Below, one piece after another: positions 45,886-57,399 of a stretch of 64,000 nucleotides of DNA. The stretch's first letter is position 1. Each line of letters begins with the position of its first letter. Origin of the DNA: Clitopilus passeckerianus (taxonomy: Eukaryota; Basidiomycota; Agaricomycetes; Agaricales; Entolomataceae); assembly GCA_944990035.1 (NCBI GenBank), contig CALYLX010000112.1, positions 806,001 to 870,000 of the forward strand, in the 5' to 3' direction. The notes beneath the pieces were generated by a model. That model had not been told where the DNA came from, did not search any database, and was given only the letters and a program-made list of their open reading frames with translations. A program made the position numbers and the translations under genes.

Positions 45886-48800
45886 TTATAGGCCGGGACC
45901 TCCCAGTCGATCAGATCCTTCCAGCAGGCTGTCGAATAGTCCGCCTGCGGATTTTTCGTTGCGTAGCTGAATCATGTAAACGATCCCGGTCCTTTGCCCA
46001 TTATCGCTAAGCTCGATGGCGACCCCGGTTTTGCCGACTCGTTCAACACCGTCGGTAAGCACGATTGTTGAGATTAGGACGGAATGGTTCTTGTCATCGG
46101 CTTCCACTACAAGCTGTTTGACGTTGGTAGGACTTTGGCGGTAAAGTTTGAGTTTTGCGGTGCCGAGAGATTTCCACTGCGCATGTTGCTGTTGTAGGAA
46201 CACCTTGCACTTCATGTTTGCTGAAATTGTTGAGGTGATGGGCCCAATTTGTTTCGGCATCTGTATAGGAGATGTCGGGGGGCTCGGATCGTCGAAGGAA
46301 GGTTCGAAAGACGACGATCTGGCAACATTTTCCGAAGGCAGTACGGGTCTCGGCGCCTGTAAACTGCCAAATGAATTGCTACGAGGTATACCCCCGAACA
46401 TCTGTCCATTGGGGGGAGGGTGTCCACCCGGAAATGGGGGAATAGGAGGTGCATGTACATGTTGTCCGTCCGAATATTGAGAGGCTAACGATCGGGTTGA
46501 CATACTTGGTCGAAGCCTGCCCGGCTCCGAAGGTGGCCTCGGGGGAAGTCCATGTCCATTAGGGCCAGGGGGGCCATTATAGTTTGGCCGCATCGGGAAG
46601 GGCTGCTGTTGCGACATAGGATGATTCGGTGGGAACGGTATTTGTCCGGAAGGTGGGCCCTGCATCATATGAGGCGGTCCACCATGCTGAGAGTGTTGAG
46701 AGAAACCAGATGCGGGGCGGGGTGGACCGGGGGAGAGGATCCGGGGAGGGCCCATGTTGGGACCCATTCCAGGGTGATATCCCCCACCTTGAGGAGGGGG
46801 TGAGAGGGAACCTCGTGGGTCTCTTGGGTTTGGAGGAAGGGTCTGTCCTGGCCGAATATGTTGCATGCCATTTGAAACTTGGGGCACAGTGGATGCTACT
46901 CGAGGAGGTCCTGCGGTGATGGTATTCTGAGGGGACAAGGTACGTTGAGCACCAGGTTGTAGCGTGGCCTCTGGTGAGAACGGAAGTCCAGGTACCCCAT
47001 GCATTGGTGATGGATCTGCGGGGCTATGGTACATCGAGGATGGTTGTGAACGAGGAGAAGGTGACCGCGTGGATGGAGGGCTCATGCTGACGTGCCGACC
47101 AGTAATTTGATTTCCCGGAGGGGGAGGCCCACGGGGAGGACGCTCGCCTCCAGCGTTCCCGATGTTCATACTCTGAATTGCATTCACATTTAACGGGGGA
47201 ACTGGTGGAGGTGGTTGTTTGGATGGGGGAGGCACTATGGAAGGATGATCAATCAAATATGTTCGCTTCTCAGACAAGACTCGATGTACTCACGAGAGCC
47301 GGCGAAATCGATGCATCCCTTAAAGTGAGTCATGAGTGACTGGCGCAACTCAACCGAAGAAGTCTCGATGGTCAAATGCTCCTTCCTCATAATAGCCACA
47401 CGCAGAGCATTTGCTGTTGACCAAACGTTTGAGCACTCGATTGCAAGGGCAATATATAATAACACTGACGTTGCTCTGGTATGTCGGAAACCCTTAAGAC
47501 TTTACCTGACAAGGGAGGGTAGCAAAGCCACATGTCGACACTGTCTGATTCTGCCCGCGATCGATCTTCGGGAGCAACTCGCTCGCAGATAAGAAAGAGA
47601 TCTGATAGAAGAAAAATGTGGCCCATTGCATGAACCATTTCTACCCCTGTGGCTTGCGGTGTGAAGGAAATAGTGACGTCCCCTGAGAACCGCAGCTCTC
47701 GTGTAAACGTCAAGGATGGCGGTGCCATTTGGAGGCGAACAGTCTACAGACATAATAAGTAAGGCTGCTCACTTACGGAAAAAAATGGAGGGGCGGACTT
47801 TAGGCTGCATCGTAAAGATATCCAACGTCCTCTGGGTAGACAGCCTTTGTTCCAGGTGTGCAACAGGCATAGATAGGGTTGAATTAGATCCTCTGGAGGG
47901 CGAGGCCGACCGACTTTCAATCGGAGTAACTTGCCTGTCAAACCTATTGTAACAATTGGCGTGAGCCGGGGAGAATATCAAGTTGGTATTTGACCTGCCT
48001 GTTTACAACTTCTGCCGGGGGAGGAGGGGGCGGCAGACTCGGTTCTCTCAATGGTATTGGTTTCGAAATCGGAACATCTTCCACTGGGGTTTTGATTCGC
48101 GCCAAATCGGTAGCAGGCGATGCCTGAGATTCGACCGGAATACCCTCTCCGCTCCCAGGATTAGTGGAAGGTGAGGCGACCGAGGCAGTCTCTCCGACAA
48201 TGATAGTGCTCCGGCTTTCCAAGGTGGCGAGCAATGTGTCAAGTGTTTCGAGAGCACCGACTAGAAGTCGATAATCACTTCTCCCAGGGGCAGTGCTTTT
48301 CAGGAGCCGTCCATACAACTTCTTGTAATATTTGAGCCTGGCCTTTGGGAGTAAGAAAAGATCATCCAGGGTCCAGGTTGGCGGATCCGTGGCATGAGAT
48401 GCGGTTGCCGATACCGGAGGAGGGTTTGTAGCTGAGAATGAAGTCAAGATATTCAGTAGTTTTGAATTCGACTGCACAGGATCCCAGCTATCAAAACCGC
48501 AGCGAAATTTGGTGCAATAAGTCGTATACGGGTTGTTTAGGTCATCGATCTGACGTATGGCATCATTAGTACGTGCATCGTTACCCCCTGCAGGCTCGTT
48601 CTTACCCAGCGCATTAGCAAATCCCCGAGGGCTTTCGGGTTGGACGGATTTGTCCCGACCTCTTTCAATTTCTTTCAAACATGAGACAGCGCAAAGAGAA
48701 ATTGTAGATATGAGCTCACAGAGTAGAGGCCCCGATTTGCCTTATACACCCCTTCTATGCTACGAAACATAGCGTCCAGATCTTTCGGAGGTAGGTTTGA

Positions 48801-49116
48801 TCTCGACCATGCTGCTGCGACTTTCTGTATTTCACGAACAGTTTGGATACGTCAAGCCGTAAGGTAGAAATTGAGGAATACGTACGCGTATAATCCCCGC
48901 CAACAGGTCCACATACGCCTTTTCGGTGTCAATAAGATCGATGAGAGGATTGGCCTTCTTCTGCTTGGCGTCTGGGGCGAATGAGGCCGAAGCAGGAGAC
49001 GGAGGAATATCAGCAATAGAGCCTAGTACATCTGGGACAGAGAGGGAATCTGTCGCCCCAGGCGACGGAGGAAGCAATGGCGATGGCAGGGGCTTGTCGA
49101 CGTTGCCGACGTCCAT
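45886..49116 (-). CDS. DH-domain Rho GEF-like protein with a proline-rich linker
   Basis: Probable guanine-nucleotide exchange factor for a Rho-type GTPase. Seen: a DH-like region (NPLIDLIDTEKAYVDLLAGI, then NNPYTTYCTKFRCGFDSWDP and LPKARLKYYKKLYGRLLKST), a PH-like region (FTRELRFSGDVTISFTPQ, HIFLLSDLFLICERV), a very long Pro/Gly/Ser linker (about 250 residues with GPPPP and PPRP repeats), and a conserved C-terminal globular part (KCKVFLQQQHAQWKSLGTAK, then LKLYRQSPTNVKQLVVEADD) that looks PH-like. About 950 residues. Start ATG 49116 is preferred, but an in-frame ATG at 49179 would overlap the neighbouring CDS. The GTPase target is unknown. Confidence 0.75.
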
Positions 49117-49156
49117 GAAGGGAGGAAAGAGAGATGACCACGTGACGGAGAACGAG
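49117..49156. promoter_or_regulatory. 40 bp head-to-head spacer with CACGTG
   Basis: Only 40 bp lie between the start codon of the Rho GEF-like gene and that of the membrane-protein gene. CACGTG lies at 49139-49144. If both ATGs are right, the two transcripts must overlap in their leaders. Confidence 0.5.
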
Positions 49157-50057
49157 ATGGACCCGTTACGATACAACATACGCTGGGTTCAACGCACGTT
49201 TTCTTCGACAACTACTACTGAGGATCTCTTGAGCCCTGAACGCGACGCCGGAACGCTTTCACCTCGTGATTATGATGCAGCTGTCGTCTTTTTCCCCGGT
49301 GCCCATCGGCGGTACAACGTGAGGCCTCAAAGCTTGTCTTAGGAATGCACCAAGGGCTGACGGGAACCACATTCCTACAGCTTATAGGTGGCGCACTCGG
49401 TATTCCTGCCTATTTCATGGTACCTAAACCCTTCCGTGGGACCCCAAGATCATATGGTGTAGTCATGGGTGCATCCATGGTGGGATACATGGTCGGTCAG
49501 GCTATGACCGTAGCCGCACACATTGGTTTCGTCAAGTCCATTGAAGACCCTACTGGCTTTGCGCGGGCTATGGACAATATTCAGAAGCAAAGCGGAGTAC
49601 CCATACCCCAAAGCCCTATTATTGTCCGACAAGGCAAGACCATGGCACTCGAACATCATGAAGACGGCAATAGCCCTCCAGAGAAGGGTAAAAGTTTCCC
49701 CCCCCCCTCGCCCCCAAACCCGGTTTTGCTCATTCAGACTGATATATTCCGGCAGATTCATCGTTCCCATCCATACCTCAAGAGAGTAGAGAATCAGCTA
49801 CCTTGGATCAAGGAAACAAACCGCCAACAGCACACCTGCACTCTCGTTGGGACGAAATCCGCGCAGTAAATGCAAAGGGGGCTCGTAATTCAACTTGGGA
49901 TGCAATTCGTCAAAGCCACGAGAGACCTAGAGTTCCCACATCTTCAGCTGCATCCGCTAGAAGTATTGACTTGGAACGCTCAAGTGACGATGAGCGGAAG
50001 CTTGAGCAAGCCAAGTTCGATGAACTATTAGAAAAGGAACGTAATTTCAAGGGCTGA
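49157..50057 (+). CDS. Small membrane protein, possibly OCIA-domain-like
   Basis: Three exons: MDPLRYNIRWVQRTFSSTTT and an acidic segment with SPRDYDAAVVFFPGAHRRYN; after a 62 nt intron LIGGALGIPAYFMVPKPF, SYGVVMGASMVGYMVGQAM (two hydrophobic segments separated by a basic turn); then after a C-rich intron a polar tail with SRWDEIRAVN and STWDAIRQSHER. The two-helix core with GYMVGQ is loosely reminiscent of OCIA-domain mitochondrial/endosomal proteins, but this is weak. The longer open frame without the first intron would stop at once (RYNVRPQSLS). About 240 residues. Function unknown. Confidence 0.6.
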
Positions 50058-50202
50058 GGATGTTGAGAGTAATTCCGAGGGATTCCAATTCAAGAGTCCT
50101 ATTGTACATTCTATAGCTACATTGATTGTTAATTGTAATCAGAACAGAGTCCATCGCGAACGAAAGCATATATGCAGCCAAAAAAGAAAACCATGATTAT
50201 AA

Positions 50203-52976
50203 TTAAACACCTCGAGGAGAAGCAGATATTCGTGCATTAGACCAGTCCGTTGGTTCCGAAAGGTTTTGATGAGTGGCTATTGAGTTTGCGAGGGGCACCG
50301 CCTCCTCTTCGAATGAATTGGGCAAGGGTGCCGTGGTGTCCTGTGGTGCGTCTGTAGGAGGCTCATCCTTTCTGAACAGTGTGGTATGTGAGAAGGGGTA
50401 AAGGGGGACACCGACTTGAAGCGGTTGCTTCTGTACAGTCAGGCCCATAATCTCCTGCATGAGATTGCGGAGAAGCTTTTCTTGACGAGCTGTCAGGAAT
50501 CAAGATTAGCCATCGGTATATATATGCTTCTTTTTAGTGCTACTCACTGCCAATGGGAGAGCGATGGCCATATTCCATCATTGCAAACCTGCGCAAATCT
50601 TGAGCAATGTCCGTGAAATGTGACAGAAGAACAGAGGGCTTACCGCAGAGTGTTGATCTCGCCCCAAACCGTAGCCTCCCGGTCGCGATCCTCAGTCTCG
50701 ATGAAGTACTTGCAAAGCTGTACCTGAACGACCGCAGCGAGGTACCAACAAATCTAAGTGAACTGATCAGCGACACCAAGAAGGTATCAAAGCACTTTGG
50801 CGTACCGTGATGAATGGGTGCAGACGTGCGATATCCAGTGATGTCGCAGCGACGTCGTAATATGCGCCAAGGATGTATCGGGCGGATTCTACGCAACGCG
50901 AGGCAGAAATGTTGTTCGAGTCAGTGAAGTCGATGAAGTGATTGTGTAGGGTAATTGTCGCTCTGATGCAGGTGATTACAGCCCAGTAATAGAACTAATT
51001 CGGCGAAAACCACTTACGCGTGTGGAACGATGTGAACCATGTAGAGGTCCGTATCAAACTTTCCCCCATTCGATGCTGAGGACACGCCAGCGTGATAGCT
51101 GTACATCTGAGGTAGGCTTCGCAAGAACTGGCCGCTGACGAGGTGGTCTAGCTCTTTGAACCCAGGTATATTGAAAGGGTTTATCTTCGTGGTTGGAGGC
51201 GCTGTGGCGTGAAGCTTGCACCGAACGTTGAAGTCTGTCACTTTCCCAAAGAGCATCACTGACTTCATCAGCAAGAGGAATGCATCAGTATACTGAGGCG
51301 GATGTGTTGTGTACAGCTCTGGCGTCGTCAAAGATTGAGGGTTACTCTGCTTTCCAAGCTAACCCGATAATCAGTTGCAAGAAACCCGGATAGAAGGAAT
51401 CCTTACGCCAAGCTCGAAATCATCCATTCTCAGGGGTAGCTCAGTAGCGATATCCTTTTCGCCTACTGCATGTATCCAACCTCCTACCGAAACCAGTCGG
51501 TCAAAGAGAATTGTCATCCACCAGGTTCGGCGACGGAGCTCCAGATCCTGGAAGTCCTTGGGAGGCCCTAGGTAAGCAGGTGCGCCGCCAGTAATCTGGG
51601 GAGCAAATGTCCCGCGACAATTGAGCTGAAGAGGAATTGCCACTCTCGTCTGAAACCCGGCGAAGATCCAGACCTCGACCCAACGGCCTTCCTGATAGAA
51701 GTACCACGAGAGTAGTAAGCAAGCTTGCATAACAGCAAAAATGTGTTCTCCGCTGCTCATGGTTTTGTCGATGTATGATCTAGCCTTGCCAGCATGATAT
51801 TCTGCAAACTGATCCCGCCTGGTACCATCAGGGAGGGTGACTACCCGTTGGGGAGACCAGCGTGAAGCAACTGCGCACTGTTAGAATATCAGTCGGGCAT
51901 CCACGGGCGTGGGGATGAGGCACGTACGATGGCGTGTAAGATAGCAGAATGGGGGAAACCCGGATCTGTTGGTGATAGGTGCAGAGATGCGAGGAAAGAA
52001 GGACGATGGAAAACCCTTGAACCACATGGGTCACACTTGAAAAAGATATCAACGCTAGGAAGGGAGTCAGCTGAATGGTAACAACAGAGTAGCATCTCGA
52101 CAGGTACTCACTAGTGACCAAGAGTAGCTGGGTCCGGTAAGTCTGTATTCCAGCCAGAGAAGAGCAGGTCCATGAAAGGGTCAGATCCTCCATTGAACTT
52201 GGTACCGTCATAGGCGAATGACGCAGTGGAATTATTATTGTATTCTGGGTATTCCGAGGTCGGGCTAACCGAGAGGGATGCTTGGGGCAGAGCTATAAGA
52301 CCTGACTCGGTTGATATCCTTGGATTTGGCAAGGATGAACCCGCCGTGGTAGGAGGGCTAGGGAATGCCATGTGAGGCGAGGAGTTCATGAACCGGGGCT
52401 GCTCATTTTGGTTATGTAGCATTGACTTTAGTTGAGCTGCAAAGGCTCAGTGACCTGGGGAACAGAGGAGCATGGAGCCACTCACCAACTTCGCTTTCCA
52501 GCTGCCTAATCTTGTCCAGAGGATCCGTGTCCGCGGCCAAAGGGAGGCCCTCTACCGGGTCATAAGAGCATTGAGGCTCCGTTGGATGCCTAAACGGCTT
52601 GAGTGTTGATGTTAAACCCAAAGAAACACTCTCTTACGCATAGCCTATAGGTGCTGGAACACTGATGAGAGCCTGCCATTGTCTAAAGGCCGGTAAATGA
52701 GTGAAACGGTTGCAATAAATGAGCATACGCACTTGACACAAGTTCCACAGTGTGGTCGCGCCGCGTCACATTTCTAGAGGGTAGATGTTTTAGCAAGGTA
52801 CCAGTAAGAATGAGGGCCATGATAACGTACGAGCTTCCTTTTCCTGCATGATCGACATGCCTGTATGATTTGTTCTTGCGTGAGGACACTTTTCGGGATG
52901 TTAGCAAAAGACTCATGAATACCTGATTTCTTCGAAGTGCTGGACGATGGCTTGAGGTACTTGGAGTTTTGGGCAT
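50203..52976 (-). CDS. Zn2Cys6 fungal transcription factor 1
   Basis: Nuclear regulator of the Gal4-type class. Seen: the zinc cluster assembled from exons MPKTPSTSSHRPALRRNQ, ACRSCRKRKL, KCDAARPHCGTCVK, QWQALISVP and HPTEPQCSYDPVEG (six cysteine ligands present), a short dimerisation helix (DPLDKIRQLESEVAQLKSML), a serine/proline linker, then a fungal-specific middle homology domain (LVDIFFKCDPCGSRVFHRPS, SILHAIV-type segment, LELRRRTWWMTILFDRLVSV, GWIHAVGEKDIATELPLRMD). More than ten 45-60 nt introns; about 680 residues. A CACGTG lies 114 bp upstream of the ATG. Regulated genes are unknown. Confidence 0.88.
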
Positions 52977-53352
52977 CGCAGAAAGGCCGGAATATTGTCA
53001 ATTAAGTTACCAGAGAAACGTTGACTGGCCGTTTATGAAAGAATCGAGCAGTGTAGTCGTTATGTAAAGTAACTATAGTTTCCTCATGACACGTGCTATC
53101 ATTTCTGTTAGAAAGTGGGCTTTTGGGTATCATCTGACGCTTTCTCCTGGATACTCTTTACTCAACGCCCTCCGCCCTTACTCGTCGCCCAACCAATAAT
53201 CGTCGTCGAGGGCGTGGTCCTTGGTTATCTCGTTAACAACTGACGGAGGCTTTAGCAGATCCAGGATGATATCATCAATTAAATTAAGCAACTGGGGCTG
53301 GCCCCGACAATGTATGAACTTTAGCGGAGGAAACGTAGCTACCGCCGGTCGC
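52977..53352. promoter_or_regulatory. Promoter of Zn2Cys6 factor 1 and 3' region of the UPF0047 gene
   Basis: 376 bp between two minus-strand genes. CACGTG at 53090-53095. The right part (53178-53352) is an open frame of 84 codons, continuous with the UPF0047 gene if its last intron is not removed, but probably its 3' untranslated region. Confidence 0.4.
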
Positions 53353-54212
53353 TCAAGACCTTCGTAACAATAACTCATTAGCCATGGGACCTCTCGAGGA
53401 CAGATGAGGACATACAGTATCGTTGCAACCACCTGTCTGGTGTGCTTTGCGTACCTGAACTCAGCCAGGTAGATACCTCCAAGCCAGCGCTCGTGAGCTT
53501 TTCATAATTTATGACATTCCTTCGACGGGCATACCTTGCCATGTCCCGAGATTCAGTTTACCATTGGTGATCGGGATAGAGATCGTCGTGCCAATCAGAG
53601 CCGTCTTCGTGTGCGAGACACTACCGAAAGAAACATTGTGTTCAGGGAAGAAAACCACTGGGCTCTAGCAACTTACGAATCACTGGCATCGTACTTCAGA
53701 AGCCATTCAAGGAGGGGGCTGAGAAAGCACTCACTCAGGACCTTCGTCTGTATGACGCCAAGCGAGACGTTCGGGAACAATGTTATCGAGTGCCATGTCC
53801 ATATCTAGGGTAGATGTAGCTCAACAGCACCCGCTTCAATGGAAACAATCCTTACCTTTGCGAACATCTGCAGGCGTGCGCTACCGGTTAGCACCAACTA
53901 GAGATCGAGAGGTGGATAAGCGATGCTAACCAGAATCCCAGTTCTCATTCAAGGTCAAGGCGGCGGACGTATGCTTGCTGAACGAGATCTATCAACGAAA
54001 GTTCTCTTGGGCAGTAGACGTACCAACATGGACAGGAACAGCATACCAGCCTTCAGAAAAAAGGTTTTGAAAGGATGGTAGGACTGGACTCCAAGAAAGA
54101 CACATACCTCAACACCTTGCAATCCCGCTTGAATATGTTCCAAGACTTCTTGAGTAACTAGATGGCAGCCTTTGGCCCTTTGTGCTAATGTAAACGATTT
54201 CTGCCAACCCAT
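53353..54212 (-). CDS. UPF0047/YjbQ family protein
   Basis: Small conserved protein found in bacteria, archaea and fungi; E. coli YjbQ has been reported to have weak thiamin-phosphate-synthase activity, but its role in fungi is not known. Assembled from about eight exons: [126 protein letters not shown] and a final S with TGA (53353-53355). The [11 protein letters not shown] and [11 protein letters not shown] motifs are diagnostic. Two exons are only 12 and 6 nt. About 140 residues, the usual length. Confidence 0.85.
53677..53682 (-). other. Candidate 6-nt microexon in the UPF0047 gene
   Basis: GATGCCAG|TGATTC|GTAAGT on the minus strand, flanked by introns of 52 and 56 nt. Its inclusion joins EGP to [10 protein letters not shown] as GPDDSVSHTK in frame. 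The alternative acceptor nearer the donor leaves the next exon out of frame. Confidence 0.7.
53856..53867 (-). other. Candidate 12-nt microexon in the UPF0047 gene
   Basis: CCTGCAG|ATGTTCGCAAAG|GTAAGG on the minus strand. It encodes DVRK between NENWDS and DMDMALD, exactly the spacing of the family (ENxDxDVRxDMxxxLD). Confidence 0.8.
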
Positions 54213-54493
54213 GGGTCTCGAAAAGTTCAAGCTTCGATGTTGTCGTGGTAGTATCTGAGCAGATGGAGGTGTTGCTTTTCACGGTCCGGATTATGGAAAC
54301 AATCCATATCATTACATCACTTGGATCTGAATCTATTAGTTGTACATGCAAGTACTACTTTTCATCGTACGCTCCCAAACCCAGCCCCTTCAAGTGGAAG
54401 ACATGATCCGTGAGGTTCAGCTCCTGCGAAGGCTAGGCTTGTCGTTCAATCCCGAATGCCTCTTCAGAATGTGCTGCTTGGAAATCTACAATC

Positions 54494-55585
54494 CTAATCT
54501 TCCTGTCCATGCCTTCTTGTTCGCTCAACGCCACCGCGGTTGCCTGGAACGTTCCTGTTACGACAATAATTTGCATAATGCCCTTTCTCGCCGCACTGGC
54601 CGATATTCTCTCAGCAAATGTGGGCCGTCTACATAGAGGGTACATACCTTGAAGCAAAGAACTTCATCTGGGTTTCTTCTTGGAGGCATGCCAACGCCGC
54701 CGCCGCCTCCCCCACCTCCCCCACCCATTCCTCGGTCAAAGTCAGCATATCGCCCGTAACCTGGGGGTGGAGGACCTAAATCACGGTTGGAGGGTGGCTC
54801 AGGGGGTTCGTATGCCTTAGGAGGTGGAAGTCCAGGTTTAGGGCTGGTTTTAAGGGTTGGCGATTCCTTCATCAAGAGAGGAAATGGCAATGGAGTGCTT
54901 ACTGTCCGCGAGGGCAGCCTGGGCCCAACGGGCAAAATCCTGTGAGGTAGAGTTGACAAGCAACTTTACGTACGTGCTTGCGGGGGCATTTAGGTCCTAG
55001 GCAAGGGGGGTAAAGAGCAATTTATGGGATGAGAGTGTGTGACTACATACCTAGTTTGCAGAATCCTCTGTTATAGTCTGGACATTCCACCTTCCGTTCT
55101 TTTGGATGCGCGTATAAGCACTCATCACCAGCAGAGCAGAATCCATACTTCGCGAACCACCAACATTCTGGCATTCGCCGTAAATTGTATTCGTGAAGAA
55201 ATTCGCAAGCATCTCCCTTCTTGCACAAGCCTCTTAGCCAATGCTTACAGACGGTCGACAAACGTTCGCGTTCTCGTGGATGGGTTGGGGCCCCTTTTGG
55301 AGGTTGGTAGTTCTGCGAGGAGGGTGCCGTATGACGCAGAGGACAGTGAAGGGGCCCTAAAGGACAGCCGGCCGGTGTCATGAAAAGTCGACACAGCTGG
55401 TCATCTAGACATGAGTTAATGCGGTCCAACGGAGTCAATCTTTCTCTCGATTACCTACCTTTATCAAGCTTAATATTCAAGTCATTCTTTATGTAGTCCT
55501 CGACGCTGAAGTTGTTCTGGTAAAACTGAGGATTTATTATATCCCTTAGAGGCGAAGGTCCAATTAATGGATTGGCAGTAGTCAT
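54494..55585 (-). CDS. YTH1: Cleavage and polyadenylation factor CPSF30/YTH1
   Basis: mRNA 3'-end processing subunit. Seen: five CCCH fingers, CRLFMTPAGCPLGPLHCPLR, CKHWLRGLCKKGDACEFLH, CWWFAKYGFCSAGDECLYAH, CPDYNRGFCKLGPKCPRKH (spliced) and CQLYLTGFCPLGPGCPRGH, then a proline-rich linker with a run of ten glycines, and at the end a CCHC zinc knuckle (CFKCGEKGHYANYC, split by an intron after CFK). Yeast Yth1 has no such knuckle while animal CPSF30 does. About 310 residues. The ATG at 55585 is only 40 bp after the PHA2 stop on the same strand. Confidence 0.92.
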
Positions 55586-55625
55586 TGGTCAAGGTCAAAG
55601 TAACTCTAAATTACGTAAGATCGGG
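55586..55625 (-). promoter_or_regulatory. 40 bp PHA2-YTH1 spacer with TTACGTAA
   Basis: The whole interval between the PHA2 stop and the YTH1 start is 40 bp and includes TTACGTAA (55611-55618). It is too short for a separate terminator plus promoter, so the YTH1 promoter lies inside PHA2 or both share one transcript. Confidence 0.5.
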
Positions 55626-56716
55626 TCACCAGAAACCAATTAACTGCGCCTCTGACTCTTCTCGAAGTCGCTGGACTGCTCTATTGACCTGTTGGCGCCA
55701 GTCTTCACCGGACTGTTCGTCTGCCTGCTTGATCTCTACAATATAGATGTCAACGAAAGGTATATCGCCTCGCGAGGGACGTCGATCAATTCGTGAACAA
55801 TCTAGGTTGAACTCGGACAAAAACTTGAAAACGGTCGTGATGCACAGAGCTTTCTGGGCGAGCGAGATGCGAAGGAGCGCTTTGTGAGGTTGAACAGCTG
55901 GCAGGGCTGCCTCCGAACTACGCGAAAGCACGTAAAAGCGAGTGAAATTGGCTTCAATGAAGAAAATTAACTTGCGTAGGCAGCCATGCGGAACCATGTA
56001 AGCTCACTTTTAGCATCTTGTATGCCCTCCTCCAAGACAAATAGGCCATCGGACAGAGTAACACAGACTTTAGAGCATATCGCTGCGCAGTCGGGGTCGT
56101 TGTCTAAAAGCATCCTGGCTGCCGCTGCCGTGGATGTCGTCTTGACCAGTGTAGCATTTGGAAGTTTGGTAGTCAGGAAATATCGACATTGACCTAATGC
56201 CTATAACTCCAGTCTTGAATCGTACATTCGCTTCTAAGAATAAAGCCCACAGACCTGCTCATGGCTATAAACTCGTCGGATATCTCCAAGTTTAACACCA
56301 GTTCGAGCGACGAGGCAATGCTGTACCCGAAGAGTTATCTCCCCACATACGAACCCGGCTTTTCTCAGTGCATCATATGTCTCTATGACGCTGCCAAAGA
56401 TGGAATTCTCCTGCGGGACTACACCGAGTGTTTGCATAGACGCAACAGCGTCAAATATCCCTACACTAAAAGTTTAGCAATGGACCATTTACACCTCGCC
56501 CTGAAGATCATACCTTGTATGGTGTCACACTCATTGTACTGAACGGTGGCTCCGAAGCGCGAATGCGCAGCCTGCCAATAGATTCCGTAAATGTGAGAAT
56601 GTCGAGGGATGATGGTGGTGAAGATGCTTTAGACGAACCTCGTGCGTGTATGTGCCTAGTGGACCGAGAATGGCGACCTGAAAGGGTGTATCGTGCCATG
56701 CATTTCCTGCGACCAT
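55626..56716 (-). CDS. PHA2: Prephenate dehydratase
   Basis: Converts prephenate to phenylpyruvate in phenylalanine synthesis. Assembled from six exons: [20 protein letters not shown] then [45 protein letters not shown] then [31 protein letters not shown] with IRRVYSHEQ spliced to [36 protein letters not shown], and [12 protein letters not shown] leading to the regulatory ACT region ([26 protein letters not shown]). The substrate-binding TSTAAAA and NFTRF motifs are intact. The first ATG is 56716; the longer frame begins with GTG. About 275 residues. No anomaly. Confidence 0.92.
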
Positions 56717-57399
56717 CGTGGTCAGTACACTCACGGTGGTGATTGAGCTGAAGCGTTATTCATCAAGAATTCAAGATGTCTGGTCGATGTCCAACGGCCT
56801 CATGGATTGGGGCTTTCAAGTTTCGGACGCGAACATCGCGTCGGACATGGATCCGATGGATGATCATGTTGATTTGGCCCTCCTCATCATGACAAACTCT
56901 CGCCTGGTCATTCAGTGAGGATCATGTCGAGATTCCAGAGAAAAGGTATTATTACAGCTGGTAGCTATGTCTGGTCACAGAGGCACGGAGGCAATACAGG
57001 AGCTGCGCGCCTCTTACCGTGACTGACGAGATCGTAACATAAACGGTTACCAGGTTTAGCGATACCTAGCTCGCCATGTTCATCAAAAGCGCCTCCAAGA
57101 AGTCTAAAATCTATGGCATGAGAGCTCTGATGGGGATGTTACGGCAACAGTGAGTTATGGGCCGAGTAGGTCTGGGAAAACGACGGGGTGTCATGGAAGG
57201 ATTGGGCGGTGAATGTGCTTAGTTCAACCATCGGGAGAGGTAGGTTTTGTTCTGGAAGGCTGCCCGTCTGCTGCGTTATATGGTCTTCTAGCACTTTCGC
57301 ATACCGGTATGCAAGAGGTATTCTTTGGCCAATCTTGGATATACCAGAACTAAGAGTCCATGAGTTAGTCTCCTATGCATTTCCCGCAAATCTAGAGCA
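56717..57399. other. Intergenic region between PHA2 and Zn2Cys6 factor 2
   Basis: 683 bp without a gene I can support. It holds the PHA2 promoter and the 3' region of the second Zn2Cys6 gene. A plus-strand open frame at about 57188-57586 runs antisense to the end of the factor and is probably a shadow. Confidence 0.35.

Noticed and set aside
45886..47277. Long plus-strand open frames opposite the proline-rich part of the Rho GEF gene
   Set aside because: Antisense to proline/glycine codons, which gives open complementary frames by composition.
49690..49735. A long C run (CCCCCCCCC) as a regulatory or structural element
   Set aside because: It lies inside an intron of the small membrane-protein gene next to other C-rich sequence; length may also be unreliable in this assembly.
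53178..53432. An 84-codon C-terminal extension of the UPF0047 protein
   Set aside because: The open frame continues past VVATIL, but a good 56 nt intron (donor GTATGT, CTAAT branch point, acceptor ACGAAG) gives VVATILS and a stop at 53353, the usual family end.
53353..54212. Recent bacterial transfer of the YjbQ-like gene
   Set aside because: The gene has about seven spliceosomal introns and local composition, so it looks native or very ancient.
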